Shown one piece after another: positions 1 to 7,265 of a stretch of 35,741 bases of DNA. The stretch is taken from positions 1 through 35,741 of the forward strand of contig JACPQC010000030.1 in the NCBI GenBank assembly GCA_016190695.1, given 5' to 3'. Both the position numbers and the translations under genes were made by a program. Every line of letters starts with the position of its first letter. Position 1 is the first letter of the stretch. The notes under the pieces were generated by a model. The model saw only the letters and a program-made list of their open reading frames with translations. It had not been told where the DNA came from and ran no database searches. This stretch comes from Chloroflexota bacterium. Lineage in GTDB: Bacteria; Chloroflexota; Dehalococcoidia; Dehalococcoidales; RBG-16-60-22.

Positions 1-2
1 GG

Positions 3-45
3 ATACCAGCCTGAGTTTACCCCGTACTTGATACGGGGCTGGTAT
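3..45. repeat. Nested inverted repeat (hairpin) in the intergenic edge
   Basis: Two nested stems are visible. The outer arms are ATACCAG (3-9) and CTGGTAT (39-45). The inner arms are CCCCGTA (20-26) and TACGGGG (32-38) around a 5-nt loop. The inner stem recurs at 7164-7180, so this is probably a dispersed repeat family. It lies downstream of the nfnB stop but has no T-tract on either strand, so it is not a classical terminator. The rest of 46-155 shows nothing recognisable. Confidence 0.7.
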
Positions 46-155
46 GCCAATATGTAATGTAAGTTTGAAAACAAGGTCTGCCGCTAAACGATGCTGTCTA
101 AATTAAACCTGATCGAAAAACCTATTTTGGACAAGAGTGGGACGGAAGGGGGATT

Positions 156-1583
156 TTACCCCATCAAAATCCCTCTCTTATCGTCCTGGCCTTCCCTCAA
201 ATACCTGTCAATATCCGCCGCCGCCCGCTTGCCCGCCCCCATGGCGCTGATGACGGTGGCCGCCCCGGTGACGATATCGCCGCCGGCCCAGACGCCCTTT
301 TTGGTGGTCCTGCCGGTGGACTCATCGGCCACCACGGTGCCCTTCCTGGTGGTCTCCAGCCCCCGGGTGGTGCGGGCGATGAGCGGGTTTGGAGTAGTGC
401 CCAGGGCGACTATAGCCACATCCACGTCCATTACGAACTCGCTGCCCGGTTTGGGCACGGGCCGCTGCCGGCCGCTCTCGTCAGGCTCGCCAAGCTCCAT
501 CTCCTGGCACTCGATGGCCACCACCTGGTTGCGCTCGTCGCCGATGAACCGGGTGGGATTGGTCAGCAGCTTGAACTGGATGCCTTCTTCTTTGGCGTTC
601 TCCACTTCTTCCCGGCGGGCGGGCATCTCCGCCTCGGAGCGCCGGTACACGATGTAGACCTGCTCGGCCCCCAGCCTGAGGGCGCAGCGGGCGGCATCCA
701 TGGCCACGTTGCCCCCGCCGATGACGGCCACCCTTTTGCCCGCCTTCACCGGCGTGTCATACTCCGGGAAGCGGTAGGACTTCATCAGGTTCACCCTGGT
801 CAGAAACTCATTGGCCGAGTAGACGCCATTGAGGTTCTCGCCGGGGATGTTGAGGAACATGGGCAGCCCGGCCCCGGTGGCCAGGAACACGGCGTCGAAA
901 CCGTCTTCCAGAAGCTCGTCGACCGTGGCCAGCTTGCCCACCACCGAGTCCAGCTCTATCTTGACGCCCAGCGAGATGACGTAGTCCACCTCGGCCTGGA
1001 CGATCTCCTTGGGCAGCCGGAACTCAGGGATGCCGTACATCAGCACGCCCCCGGCCACGTGCAATGCCTCGAAGATGGTAACGCTGTGCCCCCGCCTGGC
1101 CAGGTCCGCCGCCGCGGTAAGCCCGGCCGGCCCTGAGCCGACGATGGCCACCCGCTTGCCGGTGAGGGCAGGCTTCTCTGCTGTCTCCGCCTTAGCGCCA
1201 TTAGTGCGCTCCCAATCAGCGATGTATCGCTCCAGCCTGCCGATGGCAATGGGCGCTTTCTTTTTGGCCAGGGTACATACCGCCTCACACTGCGTCTCCT
1301 GGGGGCACACCCGCCCGCAGATGCCGGGGAGGGCGTTCCTGTCCTTGAGCACCCTGGCTGCCTCGGGCAGGTCTTTCTGGCTCAAAGCCTTGATAAAGTC
1401 GGGGATGTTTATGCCTACAGGGCAGCCGGCGACGCAGTTGCGCTTGGGACACTGTATACAGCGCAGGGCTTCGGCCAGGGCCTGCTCCTCGCTATAGCCC
1501 AGGGCTACTTCGTCATAGTTTTTGCCCCTGGACCGGGGGTCCTGGTGTGGCATGGGGACGCGGTTGGTATCAAGTTTAGCCAC
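156..1583 (-). CDS. nfnB: NADH-dependent ferredoxin:NADP+ oxidoreductase large subunit (NfnB / glutamate synthase small-chain family)
   Basis: Large flavoprotein subunit of an NfnAB-type complex, which couples ferredoxin and NAD(H) to NADP(H) by electron bifurcation in anaerobes. The N-terminus carries two 4-Cys sets for [4Fe-4S] clusters (C42, C45, C50, C54 and C89, C93, C99, C103). A GSGPAG dinucleotide-binding loop follows near residue 149, with a second Rossmann loop (VIGGGNVAMDAAR) near the middle for NAD(P)H. The GTG start at 1581-1583 is chosen because AGGAGG sits just upstream; it gives 475 residues, normal for NfnB. The upstream in-frame extension is the antisense-free tail of nfnA read in another frame. 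The gene overlaps nfnA by 8 nt, indicating translational coupling. Close relatives are annotated gltA/gltD or sulfide dehydrogenase SudA; the immediate nfnA partner and absence of a glutamate synthase large chain favour NfnB. Confidence 0.88.
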   Translation of the reverse strand: MAKLDTNRVPMPHQDPRSRGKNYDEVALGYSEEQALAEALRCIQCPKRNCVAGCPVGINIPDFIKALSQKDLPEAARVLKDRNALPGICGRVCPQETQCEAVCTLAKKKAPIAIGRLERYIADWERTNGAKAETAEKPALTGKRVAIVGSGPAGLTAAADLARRGHSVTIFEALHVAGGVLMYGIPEFRLPKEIVQAEVDYVISLGVKIELDSVVGKLATVDELLEDGFDAVFLATGAGLPMFLNIPGENLNGVYSANEFLTRVNLMKSYRFPEYDTPVKAGKRVAVIGGGNVAMDAARCALRLGAEQVYIVYRRSEAEMPARREEVENAKEEGIQFKLLTNPTRFIGDERNQVVAIECQEMELGEPDESGRQRPVPKPGSEFVMDVDVAIVALGTTPNPLIARTTRGLETTRKGTVVADESTGRTTKKGVWAGGDIVTGAATVISAMGAGKRAAADIDRYLREGQDDKRGILMG

Positions 1584-2430
1584 CTGTCTTCGCCTCCTGA
1601 ACGCTGGCAGTCGTGCGCCGCCACTCTTCCACCGCATTGCGCTCCTCGGCCTGGTAGACGCGCTGGCGGGCCAAAACCAGGTCCCAGTCGACCTCGTGCC
1701 CGTCGAACTCCGGGCCATCGACACAGGCGAATTTGGTGGCGCCGCCCACCGAGCAGCGGCAGGAGCCGCACATGCCGGTGCCATCCACCATGATGGTGTT
1801 CAGGCTGACGATGGTCTTGACGCCGAAGGGGCGGGTGGTCTCGGCGCAGAACTTCATCATTATCGCCGGGCCGATGGCCACCACGCGGTCGATGCGCTCG
1901 CTCTCCAGCAGTTCCTTCAGGGGCGCAGTCACCAGCCCTTTGCGACCGTACGAGCCGTCATCAGTAGTAACGATCAACCGGTCGCTGACGCTGCGCAGCC
2001 GCTCCTCCCAGAAGATGAGATCTTTGCTCCGGGCGCCCATGATGGAGATGATGCGGTTCCCTTTATCCTTCAAGGCGCGGGCGATGGGCCAGACAGGGGC
2101 AACGGCGAAGCCGCCGGAGACGCAGACTACCGTGCCGAAATGGTCGATGTGGCTTGGTTCTCCCAGCGGCCCGACCAGGTCAAGGATGGAGCCGCCGGCC
2201 TGGAGCAGCGCCAGTTGCGAGGTGCTCTTGCCCGCCTCCATGAAGACCAGTGTCACCGTGCCCTGTTCCCGGTCCCAGTCGGCGATGGTCAGCGGGACAC
2301 GCTCCCCGTTTTCATCTATCCTGATAATGACGAACTGCCCGGGCTGAGCCTTCCTGGCTATGGCCGGGGCATCCATGATGAAGAGGTGAATTTGGGGGGC
2401 GAGGTCCTGCCTGGTCAAAATCCTGAACAC
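1576..2430 (-). CDS. nfnA: NfnA-type ferredoxin-NADP+ reductase subunit alpha (SudB-like)
   Basis: Small subunit of the NfnAB transhydrogenase: an FAD/NAD-binding ferredoxin reductase-like protein of 284 residues. The N-terminal half is the FAD-binding barrel (PGQFVIIR, RVPLTIAD). The middle is the NAD-binding domain (VVCVSGGFAVAPVWPIAR, with a modified GGxG-type loop). The C-terminus has the cysteine set C221, C224, C226 and C236 expected for the [2Fe-2S] cluster. The start is GTG at 2428-2430 with GGAGGT about 7 nt upstream. It is the first gene of a two-gene operon with nfnB, which overlaps its stop by 8 nt. It is related to dihydroorotate dehydrogenase electron-transfer subunit PyrK, but the length and nfnB neighbour make NfnA the better call. 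Confidence 0.88.
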   Translation of the reverse strand: MFRILTRQDLAPQIHLFIMDAPAIARKAQPGQFVIIRIDENGERVPLTIADWDREQGTVTLVFMEAGKSTSQLALLQAGGSILDLVGPLGEPSHIDHFGTVVCVSGGFAVAPVWPIARALKDKGNRIISIMGARSKDLIFWEERLRSVSDRLIVTTDDGSYGRKGLVTAPLKELLESERIDRVVAIGPAIMMKFCAETTRPFGVKTIVSLNTIMVDGTGMCGSCRCSVGGATKFACVDGPEFDGHEVDWDLVLARQRVYQAEERNAVEEWRRTTASVQEAKTGG

Positions 2431-2543
2431 TGGTCAACCTCCATTGCGATGGGCGTTAAGTCCCGCAGGCAAGTGCCGGAAGAGCGCTGGGAAAAGACCG
2501 GATGGGTACGCTGCAATGAGGGCCTTAGAGAGCCACACTATGT

Positions 2544-2573
2544 ATTATGAGGCATTTGCCGCCGTGAGGTCAA
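2544..2573 (-). promoter_or_regulatory. Putative sigma70-type promoter for nfnAB
   Basis: On the minus strand TTGACC (2568-2573) is separated by 18 nt from CATAAT (2544-2549); each hexamer matches the consensus at five of six positions. This predicts a start near 2537 and a leader of about 105 nt before the nfnA GTG. Pattern-based only. Confidence 0.5.
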
Positions 2574-2609
2574 ATGGGGCCATGAATTTAACCTTGCCAT
2601 CCGGTTCTG

Positions 2610-2638
2610 TTTACAAACCGGATTTTTGGCGGTACAAT
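2610..2638 (+). promoter_or_regulatory. Putative sigma70-type promoter for tRNA-Val
   Basis: TTTACA (2610-2615) and TACAAT (2633-2638) are separated by exactly 17 nt. The predicted transcription start is about 2645, only a few bases before the mature tRNA 5' end at 2650, as is common for single tRNA genes. Confidence 0.65.
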
Positions 2639-2649
2639 GGTTATGGTGC

Positions 2650-2722
2650 GGGCGGTTAGCTCAGTGGTTAGAGCGCCTGCTTCACACGCAGGAGGTCACA
2701 GGTTCAAGTCCTGTACCGCCCA
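2650..2722 (+). tRNA. tRNA-Val (anticodon CAC)
   Basis: The 73-nt sequence folds as a full cloverleaf. The 7-bp acceptor stem pairs GGGCGGT (2650-2656) with ACCGCCC (2715-2721). The D stem is GCTC/GAGC, the anticodon stem CCTGC/GCAGG with loop TTCACAC, and the T stem ACAGG/CCTGT with loop TTCAAGT. The anticodon CAC at 2683-2685 reads the valine codon GUG. A at 2722 is the discriminator base; CCA is not encoded. The gene stands alone behind its own promoter. Its 3' end is overlapped antisense by a recombinase remnant, suggesting past use as an integration site. Confidence 0.96.
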
Positions 2723-2887
2723 CTGTACTGCTCAATAGGCAGAACTCCTACCTTCTGCCCTATCAAGCCATTTAGCGGCATAACATAAGTCAGGGTCGCC
2801 TCGTCTCCAATGCCTTGTGTTGTGAACAAAACTCCTGATAAAAGCCCTTTTCTCCGTCAGTTCACTCACCGTGAGCAATTTGCGGAG
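2704..2887 (-). pseudogene. Remnant of a large serine recombinase C-terminus, frameshifted
   Basis: Read on the minus strand, 2816-2887 encodes LRKLLTVSELTEKRAFIRSF followed by VHNT. After a frame change near 2815 the next frame (2817 down to 2706) reads GIGDEATLTYVMPLNG, then a segment ending VLPIEQYSGR, with a TGA at 2704-2706. Both blocks resemble the C-terminal end of large serine recombinases, where an E-R-x-x-F-I-x-S-F-V stretch is followed within about six residues by a GDEAxLTYxxP strand and a VLPI tail. No catalytic domain is present and the two parts lie in different frames, so this is a decayed fragment. Its tail runs into the 3' end of tRNA-Val on the opposite strand, as expected where an integrative element used the tRNA gene as a target. 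The identification is from memory of the family and needs an alignment. Confidence 0.62.
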
Positions 2888-2927
2888 GCCACCCCCCTCT
2901 AATCTCTCAAGCCCTCCAAATACAAAG

Positions 2928-2949
2928 CCCCCCTTATTTCTAAGAGGGG
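2928..2949 (-). terminator. Probable Rho-independent terminator of the AOR gene
   Basis: On the minus strand CCCCTCTTA and TAAGGGGGG form a 9-bp stem (one G-U pair) closed by a GAAA tetraloop, followed by the T-rich run CTTTGTATTT. It starts about 30 nt after the stop of the AOR-family gene. The same stretch may also be a dispersed repeat. Confidence 0.6.
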
Positions 2950-2981
2950 CCTGTATCAATCCCTGGTGTATTTTGAGTGAG

Positions 2982-4931
2982 TTAGATTATCCCGCGCTTG
3001 GAGAGGTCGGCGGCAACGTCGTTCATGCCCAGGCTCTCCATCCTCTCCCTGGTGGGGATGCCGGTCTCCTTGTCGCAGCCGCGCAGCCGGTAGTACTCGT
3101 CAAGCAACTGGTTGAACTGCTCCAGTGATAGCTGGAACTTGCGGTCGCGGTACTTGGGGTGCGGTTCGCCGTTCTGTATCTCCCAGCGCCATACCGCCGG
3201 GTAATCGTCCACCCGCCTGATCCCCTCCCTGGCGTTAAAGGCCCGCTCCACCAGCATCTTGCGCTCGCCTATCTTGTCCAGGTCTTCAGCGGTGAAGCCA
3301 TGCCCGGTGGCGGCGGAGAGGAAGGCGGCGAAGTCCTCCATGTGGTAGCCATTGGTGAACGAGCACTGCTCCGAGGCGAACTTGCACACGCCCGTTGAAT
3401 CACATATAGCGAAGATATTCTCGGTATCGTAGACCAGCCGGGACTTGCCCAGAGAGAAGTACCAGTGGTCGGCGGTGAGGCGGGGATCGCCATAATGGTT
3501 CTGTCCGTAGTCCGCTATGGCCTGTATTACCTTGGGGTCCTTCAGCGTGGAATGCCAGCACCATTCCGGCGCGCCGGTGAGGTGGTCTCTGCCCCGGGTA
3601 GCAACGGCCAGTCCCAGCGCCCACTCTATTGAGCCTTCCACGCCGGGGCCGCGGCTGGACATGCCTTTGACGTGCTCGGTGTACCGCTCCGAACCCCTTC
3701 CCAGCTTCTGGGCGGCCACGCGGGGATAACCATCGAGGATATCGCCGAAGCCCTCCCGGTTGGCCATCTTGTACATCAACTGCAGGGCGGCCTCTTCGTT
3801 GCCCCAGGTGACCTCTATGCCATCGGTGTCCTCTTTGGTGATAATACCATCTTCGTAAAGCTGCATCGCCCAGGCTATAGCGTAACCGGGATGGTCGATA
3901 TGCATGCCCAGGTCATTGCAGACCGAGGTGTACTTGCAGGTCCAGCCCCGGTTTTCAATGCCCAGCATCAGCGTGCCGAAGAGTATGGAGTTGGCTTCAA
4001 AGCCTTCCCCGCAGTCGCCTTTGTACTTGCCCTCTTTGACCGAGTACCAGTGGCTGCAATGGATGGGGCAGTTGAAACAGGCCATGCTCTTGTCCCAGAC
4101 ATCCCTGGCGAACTCGGTGGAGAGCAGCACCGGCGGGGCATCATCTGCGCCGGGGACGCCGCCCCGCCCCATGATAGAATCGGCAAAGGGCGCCGGCGTG
4201 CCGTACTTGCTCAATATGGGATAGATGGGGTCGCTCTTGATGCGCTGCTTCATCTCCTGGCACAGCCTGCGGAACTCATCCGGCCTGGCCATCTTTACCG
4301 GCTTGCTGCCGCGGGCGGCTATCGCCTTCAGTTTCTTGGAGCCCCACACTGCGCCCACACCACCTTTGGCGGCGGCGCGGCTGGTATCGGCGATGACGCA
4401 GGAGGATATGCCCAGGTTCTCGCCGGAAGGACCTATCTTGATACTGCGGAGCTTGGAGTCACCAAGTTCTTCCTTGAGCCTGTCCTCCGTCTCCCAGGTA
4501 CCCTTGCCCCACAGGTGACTGGCGTCACGTATCTCAACTTTGTCATCGTTGAGCCAGATATAGACCGGGGTCCTGGACTGGCCGCGGATTATCATCAGGT
4601 CGTGTCCGGTGCGCCTCATTTCCGGGCCGAAGTAGCCGCCGCCGTCGCAGCGCAGGAACAGCCCCGTCTGGGGACCTTTGGTGATCACATCCCAGCGGGC
4701 GCAGGCGGGCGCCTGGGTAGCGCTGAGAGGCCCCTGGGTGATCATGATAATGTTGTCCGGACCAAGCGGGTCGATACCAGGCTCAAGCTCGTCAAACAGC
4801 ACTTTGGCAGCATAGGCGCTGCCGCCAAGATACTTCTCGCACGTATCGCGGGATAGCTCTTTCCTGGTTATCTCTCCTTTGGACAGGTCAATGTCCAGCA
4901 CTTTTCCTGCCCAACCATGCCATTCAGCCAC
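2982..4931 (-). CDS. Tungsten-containing aldehyde:ferredoxin oxidoreductase family protein
   Basis: Member of the AOR family, which uses a bis-tungstopterin and one [4Fe-4S] cluster to interconvert aldehydes (or other substrates) and acids with ferredoxin. The 649-residue length is typical (about 600-660). The N-terminal AOR domain is clear (YLGGSAYAAKVLFDEL, QGPLSATQ, KIGPSGEN, AAAKGGVGAVWGSKKLKAI). Cluster ligands are visible as C285-x2-C288-x3-C292 and a distal D511-STGV-C516. The GTG start at 4929-4931 is preferred over an ATG 57 nt upstream because AGGAGGT lies 7 nt before it and the protein then starts like other AORs. The gene is monocistronic with its own promoter and terminator. The substrate cannot be read from sequence: AOR, FOR, GOR and the benzoyl-CoA reductase subunit BamB all share this fold. 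Confidence 0.9.
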   Translation of the reverse strand: MAEWHGWAGKVLDIDLSKGEITRKELSRDTCEKYLGGSAYAAKVLFDELEPGIDPLGPDNIIMITQGPLSATQAPACARWDVITKGPQTGLFLRCDGGGYFGPEMRRTGHDLMIIRGQSRTPVYIWLNDDKVEIRDASHLWGKGTWETEDRLKEELGDSKLRSIKIGPSGENLGISSCVIADTSRAAAKGGVGAVWGSKKLKAIAARGSKPVKMARPDEFRRLCQEMKQRIKSDPIYPILSKYGTPAPFADSIMGRGGVPGADDAPPVLLSTEFARDVWDKSMACFNCPIHCSHWYSVKEGKYKGDCGEGFEANSILFGTLMLGIENRGWTCKYTSVCNDLGMHIDHPGYAIAWAMQLYEDGIITKEDTDGIEVTWGNEEAALQLMYKMANREGFGDILDGYPRVAAQKLGRGSERYTEHVKGMSSRGPGVEGSIEWALGLAVATRGRDHLTGAPEWCWHSTLKDPKVIQAIADYGQNHYGDPRLTADHWYFSLGKSRLVYDTENIFAICDSTGVCKFASEQCSFTNGYHMEDFAAFLSAATGHGFTAEDLDKIGERKMLVERAFNAREGIRRVDDYPAVWRWEIQNGEPHPKYRDRKFQLSLEQFNQLLDEYYRLRGCDKETGIPTRERMESLGMNDVAADLSKRGII

Positions 4932-4992
4932 CTTGTTTACCTCCTGAGTGTAATTGCTGCAAGCCGCACGAATGCAACTCTTATGCAACGTT

Positions 4993-5022
4993 ATGATAAC
5001 ACATCCGGCCTAATCATGACAA
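4993..5022 (-). promoter_or_regulatory. Putative sigma70-type promoter for the AOR gene
   Basis: On the minus strand TTGTCA (5017-5022) and TATCAT (4993-4998) are separated by 18 nt; each has one mismatch to consensus. The predicted start near 4986 gives a leader of about 55 nt before the GTG. The -35 box lies just past the stop of the upstream glycosylase gene, so the AOR gene is probably a separate transcription unit. Confidence 0.55.
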
Positions 5023-5024
5023 AC

Positions 5025-5777
5025 TCACCGGCCTGCCCCCTGCTTAATCCCAGTCAGCGCCGCGCCCGTATTTTTACATTCCCCCTGCCTCAACCACCAT
5101 TTACAGACCTCACCCAGGCAGCACCGCTGGCAAACCGGCCCGGGACGGCAGACTTCCTTTCCCAGGCGCACCAGCAGGGCATGATACTCGTTGAACAGGG
5201 CCGCATCGGCCGGCAGGTTGTCCGTGAACAGGGACTGCAACGCGCCATAGCCCGCATCAGATGTCGAAAGACCAACGCGACTGGTTATGCGGCGCGTATA
5301 GGCGTCTATGACGAAGACGGGCTTGCCGCCCGCGTAGAGCAGGATGGAATCGGCGGTCTCCTCGCCAACCCCGTAAACTGAGAGAAGCTGCTTCCGCAGC
5401 TCATCCGCTCTAGCGGCGAACAGCCTGTCCAGGTCATCGCCGCAGACCTCGCCCAGCCATTGCACGAAGGACTTCAGCCGGCGCGCTTTGACATTATGAT
5501 AACCGCAGGAATGGATCAGCCTGGCTACTTCGTCCTGCGGTAACTGCCGCAGCGCCCGCGGCGATAGCGCCCCGGCGGACTTCAAGCTGGTTATCGCTTT
5601 CTCCACGTTGGTCCAGGAAGTGGACTGGGTCAGGATGGCCCCCACCATTACCTCAAAAGGTTCATCGGCGGGCCACCAATGCTGCGGGCCGTAGCAGGCA
5701 AAGAGCCGACAATAGATATCCTGCAAGGCCCGGCTGGTCGCTCCTGTCTCGCTGGCGAGCAGCATTGACCTGGACAC
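5025..5777 (-). CDS. HhH-GPD DNA glycosylase, endonuclease III-like (possible alkylbase glycosylase)
   Basis: Base-excision-repair glycosylase of the endonuclease III superfamily, 250 residues. The helix-hairpin-helix is YGVGEETADSIL (about 135-146), followed by the catalytic aspartate in FVIDAYTRR (D158). The position of the Nth catalytic lysine (GVGRKTA in E. coli) is glutamate here (E140), so AP-lyase chemistry is not expected. A C-terminal Fe-S set C210-x5-C216-x2-C219-x5-C225 is present, one residue shorter in the first spacer than classical Nth. The K-to-E change with retained Asp resembles 3-methyladenine glycosylases of the MagIII group. The GTG start at 5775-5777 lies 3 nt after the stop of the Re-citrate synthase gene, so the two are probably cotranscribed; an internal ATG at 5763-5765 is the alternative. 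Confidence 0.8.
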   Translation of the reverse strand: MSRSMLLASETGATSRALQDIYCRLFACYGPQHWWPADEPFEVMVGAILTQSTSWTNVEKAITSLKSAGALSPRALRQLPQDEVARLIHSCGYHNVKARRLKSFVQWLGEVCGDDLDRLFAARADELRKQLLSVYGVGEETADSILLYAGGKPVFVIDAYTRRITSRVGLSTSDAGYGALQSLFTDNLPADAALFNEYHALLVRLGKEVCRPGPVCQRCCLGEVCKWWLRQGECKNTGAALTGIKQGAGR

Positions 5778-5780
5778 CGC

Positions 5781-7019
5781 TTACTCCAGTGGCCTGAGGG
5801 TGAGCAGTTTCTTGGCTATCCTGGGATATTTGGCGATGAACAGCAATTCATCCTCGACCAGCGGCTTGTGCGATTCCACGTTGGCGTACCGGACCAGTTC
5901 CAGCACCTCGTTGGCCTCTTCCCTGTCCCTGAAGGTCACCTCCATGCGGCCCATGATGTGGCTGAAGCCGGATATGCCGCTGTACTGTCCGGTGATGATC
6001 TCCCTGCCCGTCTCCACGAACTCCGGCTCGCCGCGGCCCAGCTCCGTATAGCTGTATAACTCATAGTTCTCCGGGTTTTTGAGGACACCGTCAGCATGAA
6101 TACCGGAGGCGTGGGCAAAGGCGTTGGCGCCCACCCCGGGATGGTTTATGGCGATGGGCACCCCGAAGGCATAGCTGGCGAATTTGGCTATCTTCCAGGC
6201 CTTCGATAGGTCTACCGGCAGCCCCAGCGGGTATTTCTCGGCGAATCCCTTGGACTTGGTCACGGCCAGAATTACCGCCACCAGGTCGGCGTTGCCGGCC
6301 CTTTCGCCGATGCCATTGACCGTGGTATTGATGTACACGTCCTGCCCACCATCGATGGCGGCCATGGCCCCGGTCACCGAGTTGGCTACCGCCATCCCCA
6401 GGTCGTCGTGGCAGTGTACCTCGATAGCCATGCCCACTTTCTCTGCCAGCGCCCTGATGGTGTCGTACATGGAAAAGGGGTTGTTGTAGCCCAAGGTATC
6501 ACAGTACCTCAGCCGGTGGGCGCCGTGTTCTTTGGCCGCCTGGCCGAACTCGATGAGAAAACCCAAGTCGGTCCTGGAGCCGTCCTCGGCGTTGACCCCG
6601 ATGGTCTCGGCCCCGTGCGCCCTGGCGGCGTCAACGGCCTCGGTCATCTCTTTGACAATGTCAGCGCGATTTTTCTTGCCCATGAACTTGCCGGTTATCA
6701 TCTGCTCAGAGGTGGAGATGGAAAGGTTGAGATGGCGAATGCCTGGAACGAGACGGAAGGCAGTCTCCACGTCGCCGGCGGTGGCCCTTATCCAGCCCCC
6801 CAGCTTTATAGGATCGAGCACGCCCATCCCGGCAAGCTCCAGGTTGGCCTGCAGGTAAAGGGTCTCATGCCTGGTGGTGGGAAAGCCGAACTCGCTCTGG
6901 TACACTCCCATCTCGTTGAGGTACAGGTTCAGCAGGGTCTTCTCTATCTTGGAAAGTCCCAGCTTGGCCGTCTGCACGCCATCGCGGTTGGTCACGTCTA
7001 TGAAATAGATCCTGCCCAT
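5781..7019 (-). CDS. Re-type citrate synthase / homocitrate synthase family (DRE-TIM metallolyase)
   Basis: Condenses acetyl-CoA with a 2-oxoacid using a divalent metal in a TIM barrel. Visible motifs are DVTNRDGVQ at residues 8-16 (the D-R-E signature Arg and metal Asp), VHCHDDLGMAVANS with the HxH metal ligands, and NGIGERAGNAD. The protein has 412 residues from ATG 7017-7019, chosen for the upstream GAGAGGT; a 31-residue upstream extension lacks support. It lacks the long C-terminal leucine-sensing LeuA dimer domain of 2-isopropylmalate synthase. The sequence style matches the Re-citrate synthases described in Clostridium kluyveri and Dehalococcoides, which replace GltA in anaerobes. Homocitrate synthase cannot be excluded, but no lysine or nitrogenase genes are nearby. 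It is the first gene of a likely two-gene unit with the glycosylase. Confidence 0.78.
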   Translation of the reverse strand: MGRIYFIDVTNRDGVQTAKLGLSKIEKTLLNLYLNEMGVYQSEFGFPTTRHETLYLQANLELAGMGVLDPIKLGGWIRATAGDVETAFRLVPGIRHLNLSISTSEQMITGKFMGKKNRADIVKEMTEAVDAARAHGAETIGVNAEDGSRTDLGFLIEFGQAAKEHGAHRLRYCDTLGYNNPFSMYDTIRALAEKVGMAIEVHCHDDLGMAVANSVTGAMAAIDGGQDVYINTTVNGIGERAGNADLVAVILAVTKSKGFAEKYPLGLPVDLSKAWKIAKFASYAFGVPIAINHPGVGANAFAHASGIHADGVLKNPENYELYSYTELGRGEPEFVETGREIITGQYSGISGFSHIMGRMEVTFRDREEANEVLELVRYANVESHKPLVEDELLFIAKYPRIAKKLLTLRPLE

Positions 7020-7071
7020 CTCTTTCAACCTCTCTTGAGAATCGCTCCTGGTGGTTGGAGAACTGTAATTT

Positions 7072-7100
7072 ATGATAGCATACGCCGGTACAGGCGGCAA
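7072..7100 (-). promoter_or_regulatory. Putative promoter of the Re-citrate synthase gene
   Basis: On the minus strand TTGCCG (7095-7100) and TATCAT (7072-7077) are spaced by 17 nt. The predicted leader is about 45 nt to the ATG at 7019. Confidence 0.45.
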
Positions 7101-7137
7101 AAACAACTCCAAACCATACCGACGAAAAGCCTGCCCC

Positions 7138-7181
7138 GTTCACGGTGAACCGTTCAGGGTGAACCCGTACCCGATACGGGG
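7138..7181. repeat. Tandem palindromic repeats plus hairpin, intergenic
   Basis: The 7020-7331 gap separates divergent genes. It contains two tandem 14-nt units, GTTCACGGTGAACC (7138-7151) and GTTCAGGGTGAACC (7152-7165). Each is a near-perfect palindrome and they differ at one base. Immediately after comes a hairpin with arms CCCGTA (7164-7169) and TACGGG (7175-7180), the same stem as at 20-38. This could be a dispersed repeat or a twofold operator between the two promoters; the repetition elsewhere favours a repeat. Confidence 0.65.
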
Positions 7182-7265
7182 TCAGCATCCAGAGAATTGT
7201 AGCCTGGAGAGACTATCCGAAAAGTCGCGAATTGTCAGCGTGCGATGCACTGCCAATCGTGCCAG

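Noticed and set aside
3-45. Hairpin as the nfnB terminator
   Set aside because: No T-run follows on the minus strand and the stem recurs elsewhere in the window, so repeat is the better call.
1584-1784. 67-codon upstream extension of nfnB
   Set aside because: It lies wholly inside nfnA in another frame; the GTG at 1583 has a strong AGGAGG.
1522-2550. Long plus-strand open frame (342 codons) opposite nfnA/nfnB
   Set aside because: It is antisense to two genes with clear cofactor motifs, has low-complexity G/A/D-rich composition and no family features: a shadow frame in GC-rich DNA.
2732-2959. 75-codon minus-strand frame as an intact small gene
   Set aside because: Its middle matches a serine-recombinase tail and the match continues in another frame, so it is a pseudogene fragment. 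Its first 24 codons are terminator/repeat sequence.
3672-4856. Plus-strand frame of 394 codons opposite the AOR gene
   Set aside because: The antisense shadow has no motifs, while the minus strand has the full AOR signature.
4932-4988. Upstream ATG for the AOR gene adding 19 residues
   Set aside because: The GTG at 4931 has AGGAGGT at ideal spacing and begins the conserved region; the extension runs through that ribosome-binding site.
7020-7112. 31-codon upstream extension of the Re-citrate synthase
   Set aside because: It has no ribosome-binding site, would cover the putative promoter -10 box, and family members start near MGRIYFIDVT.
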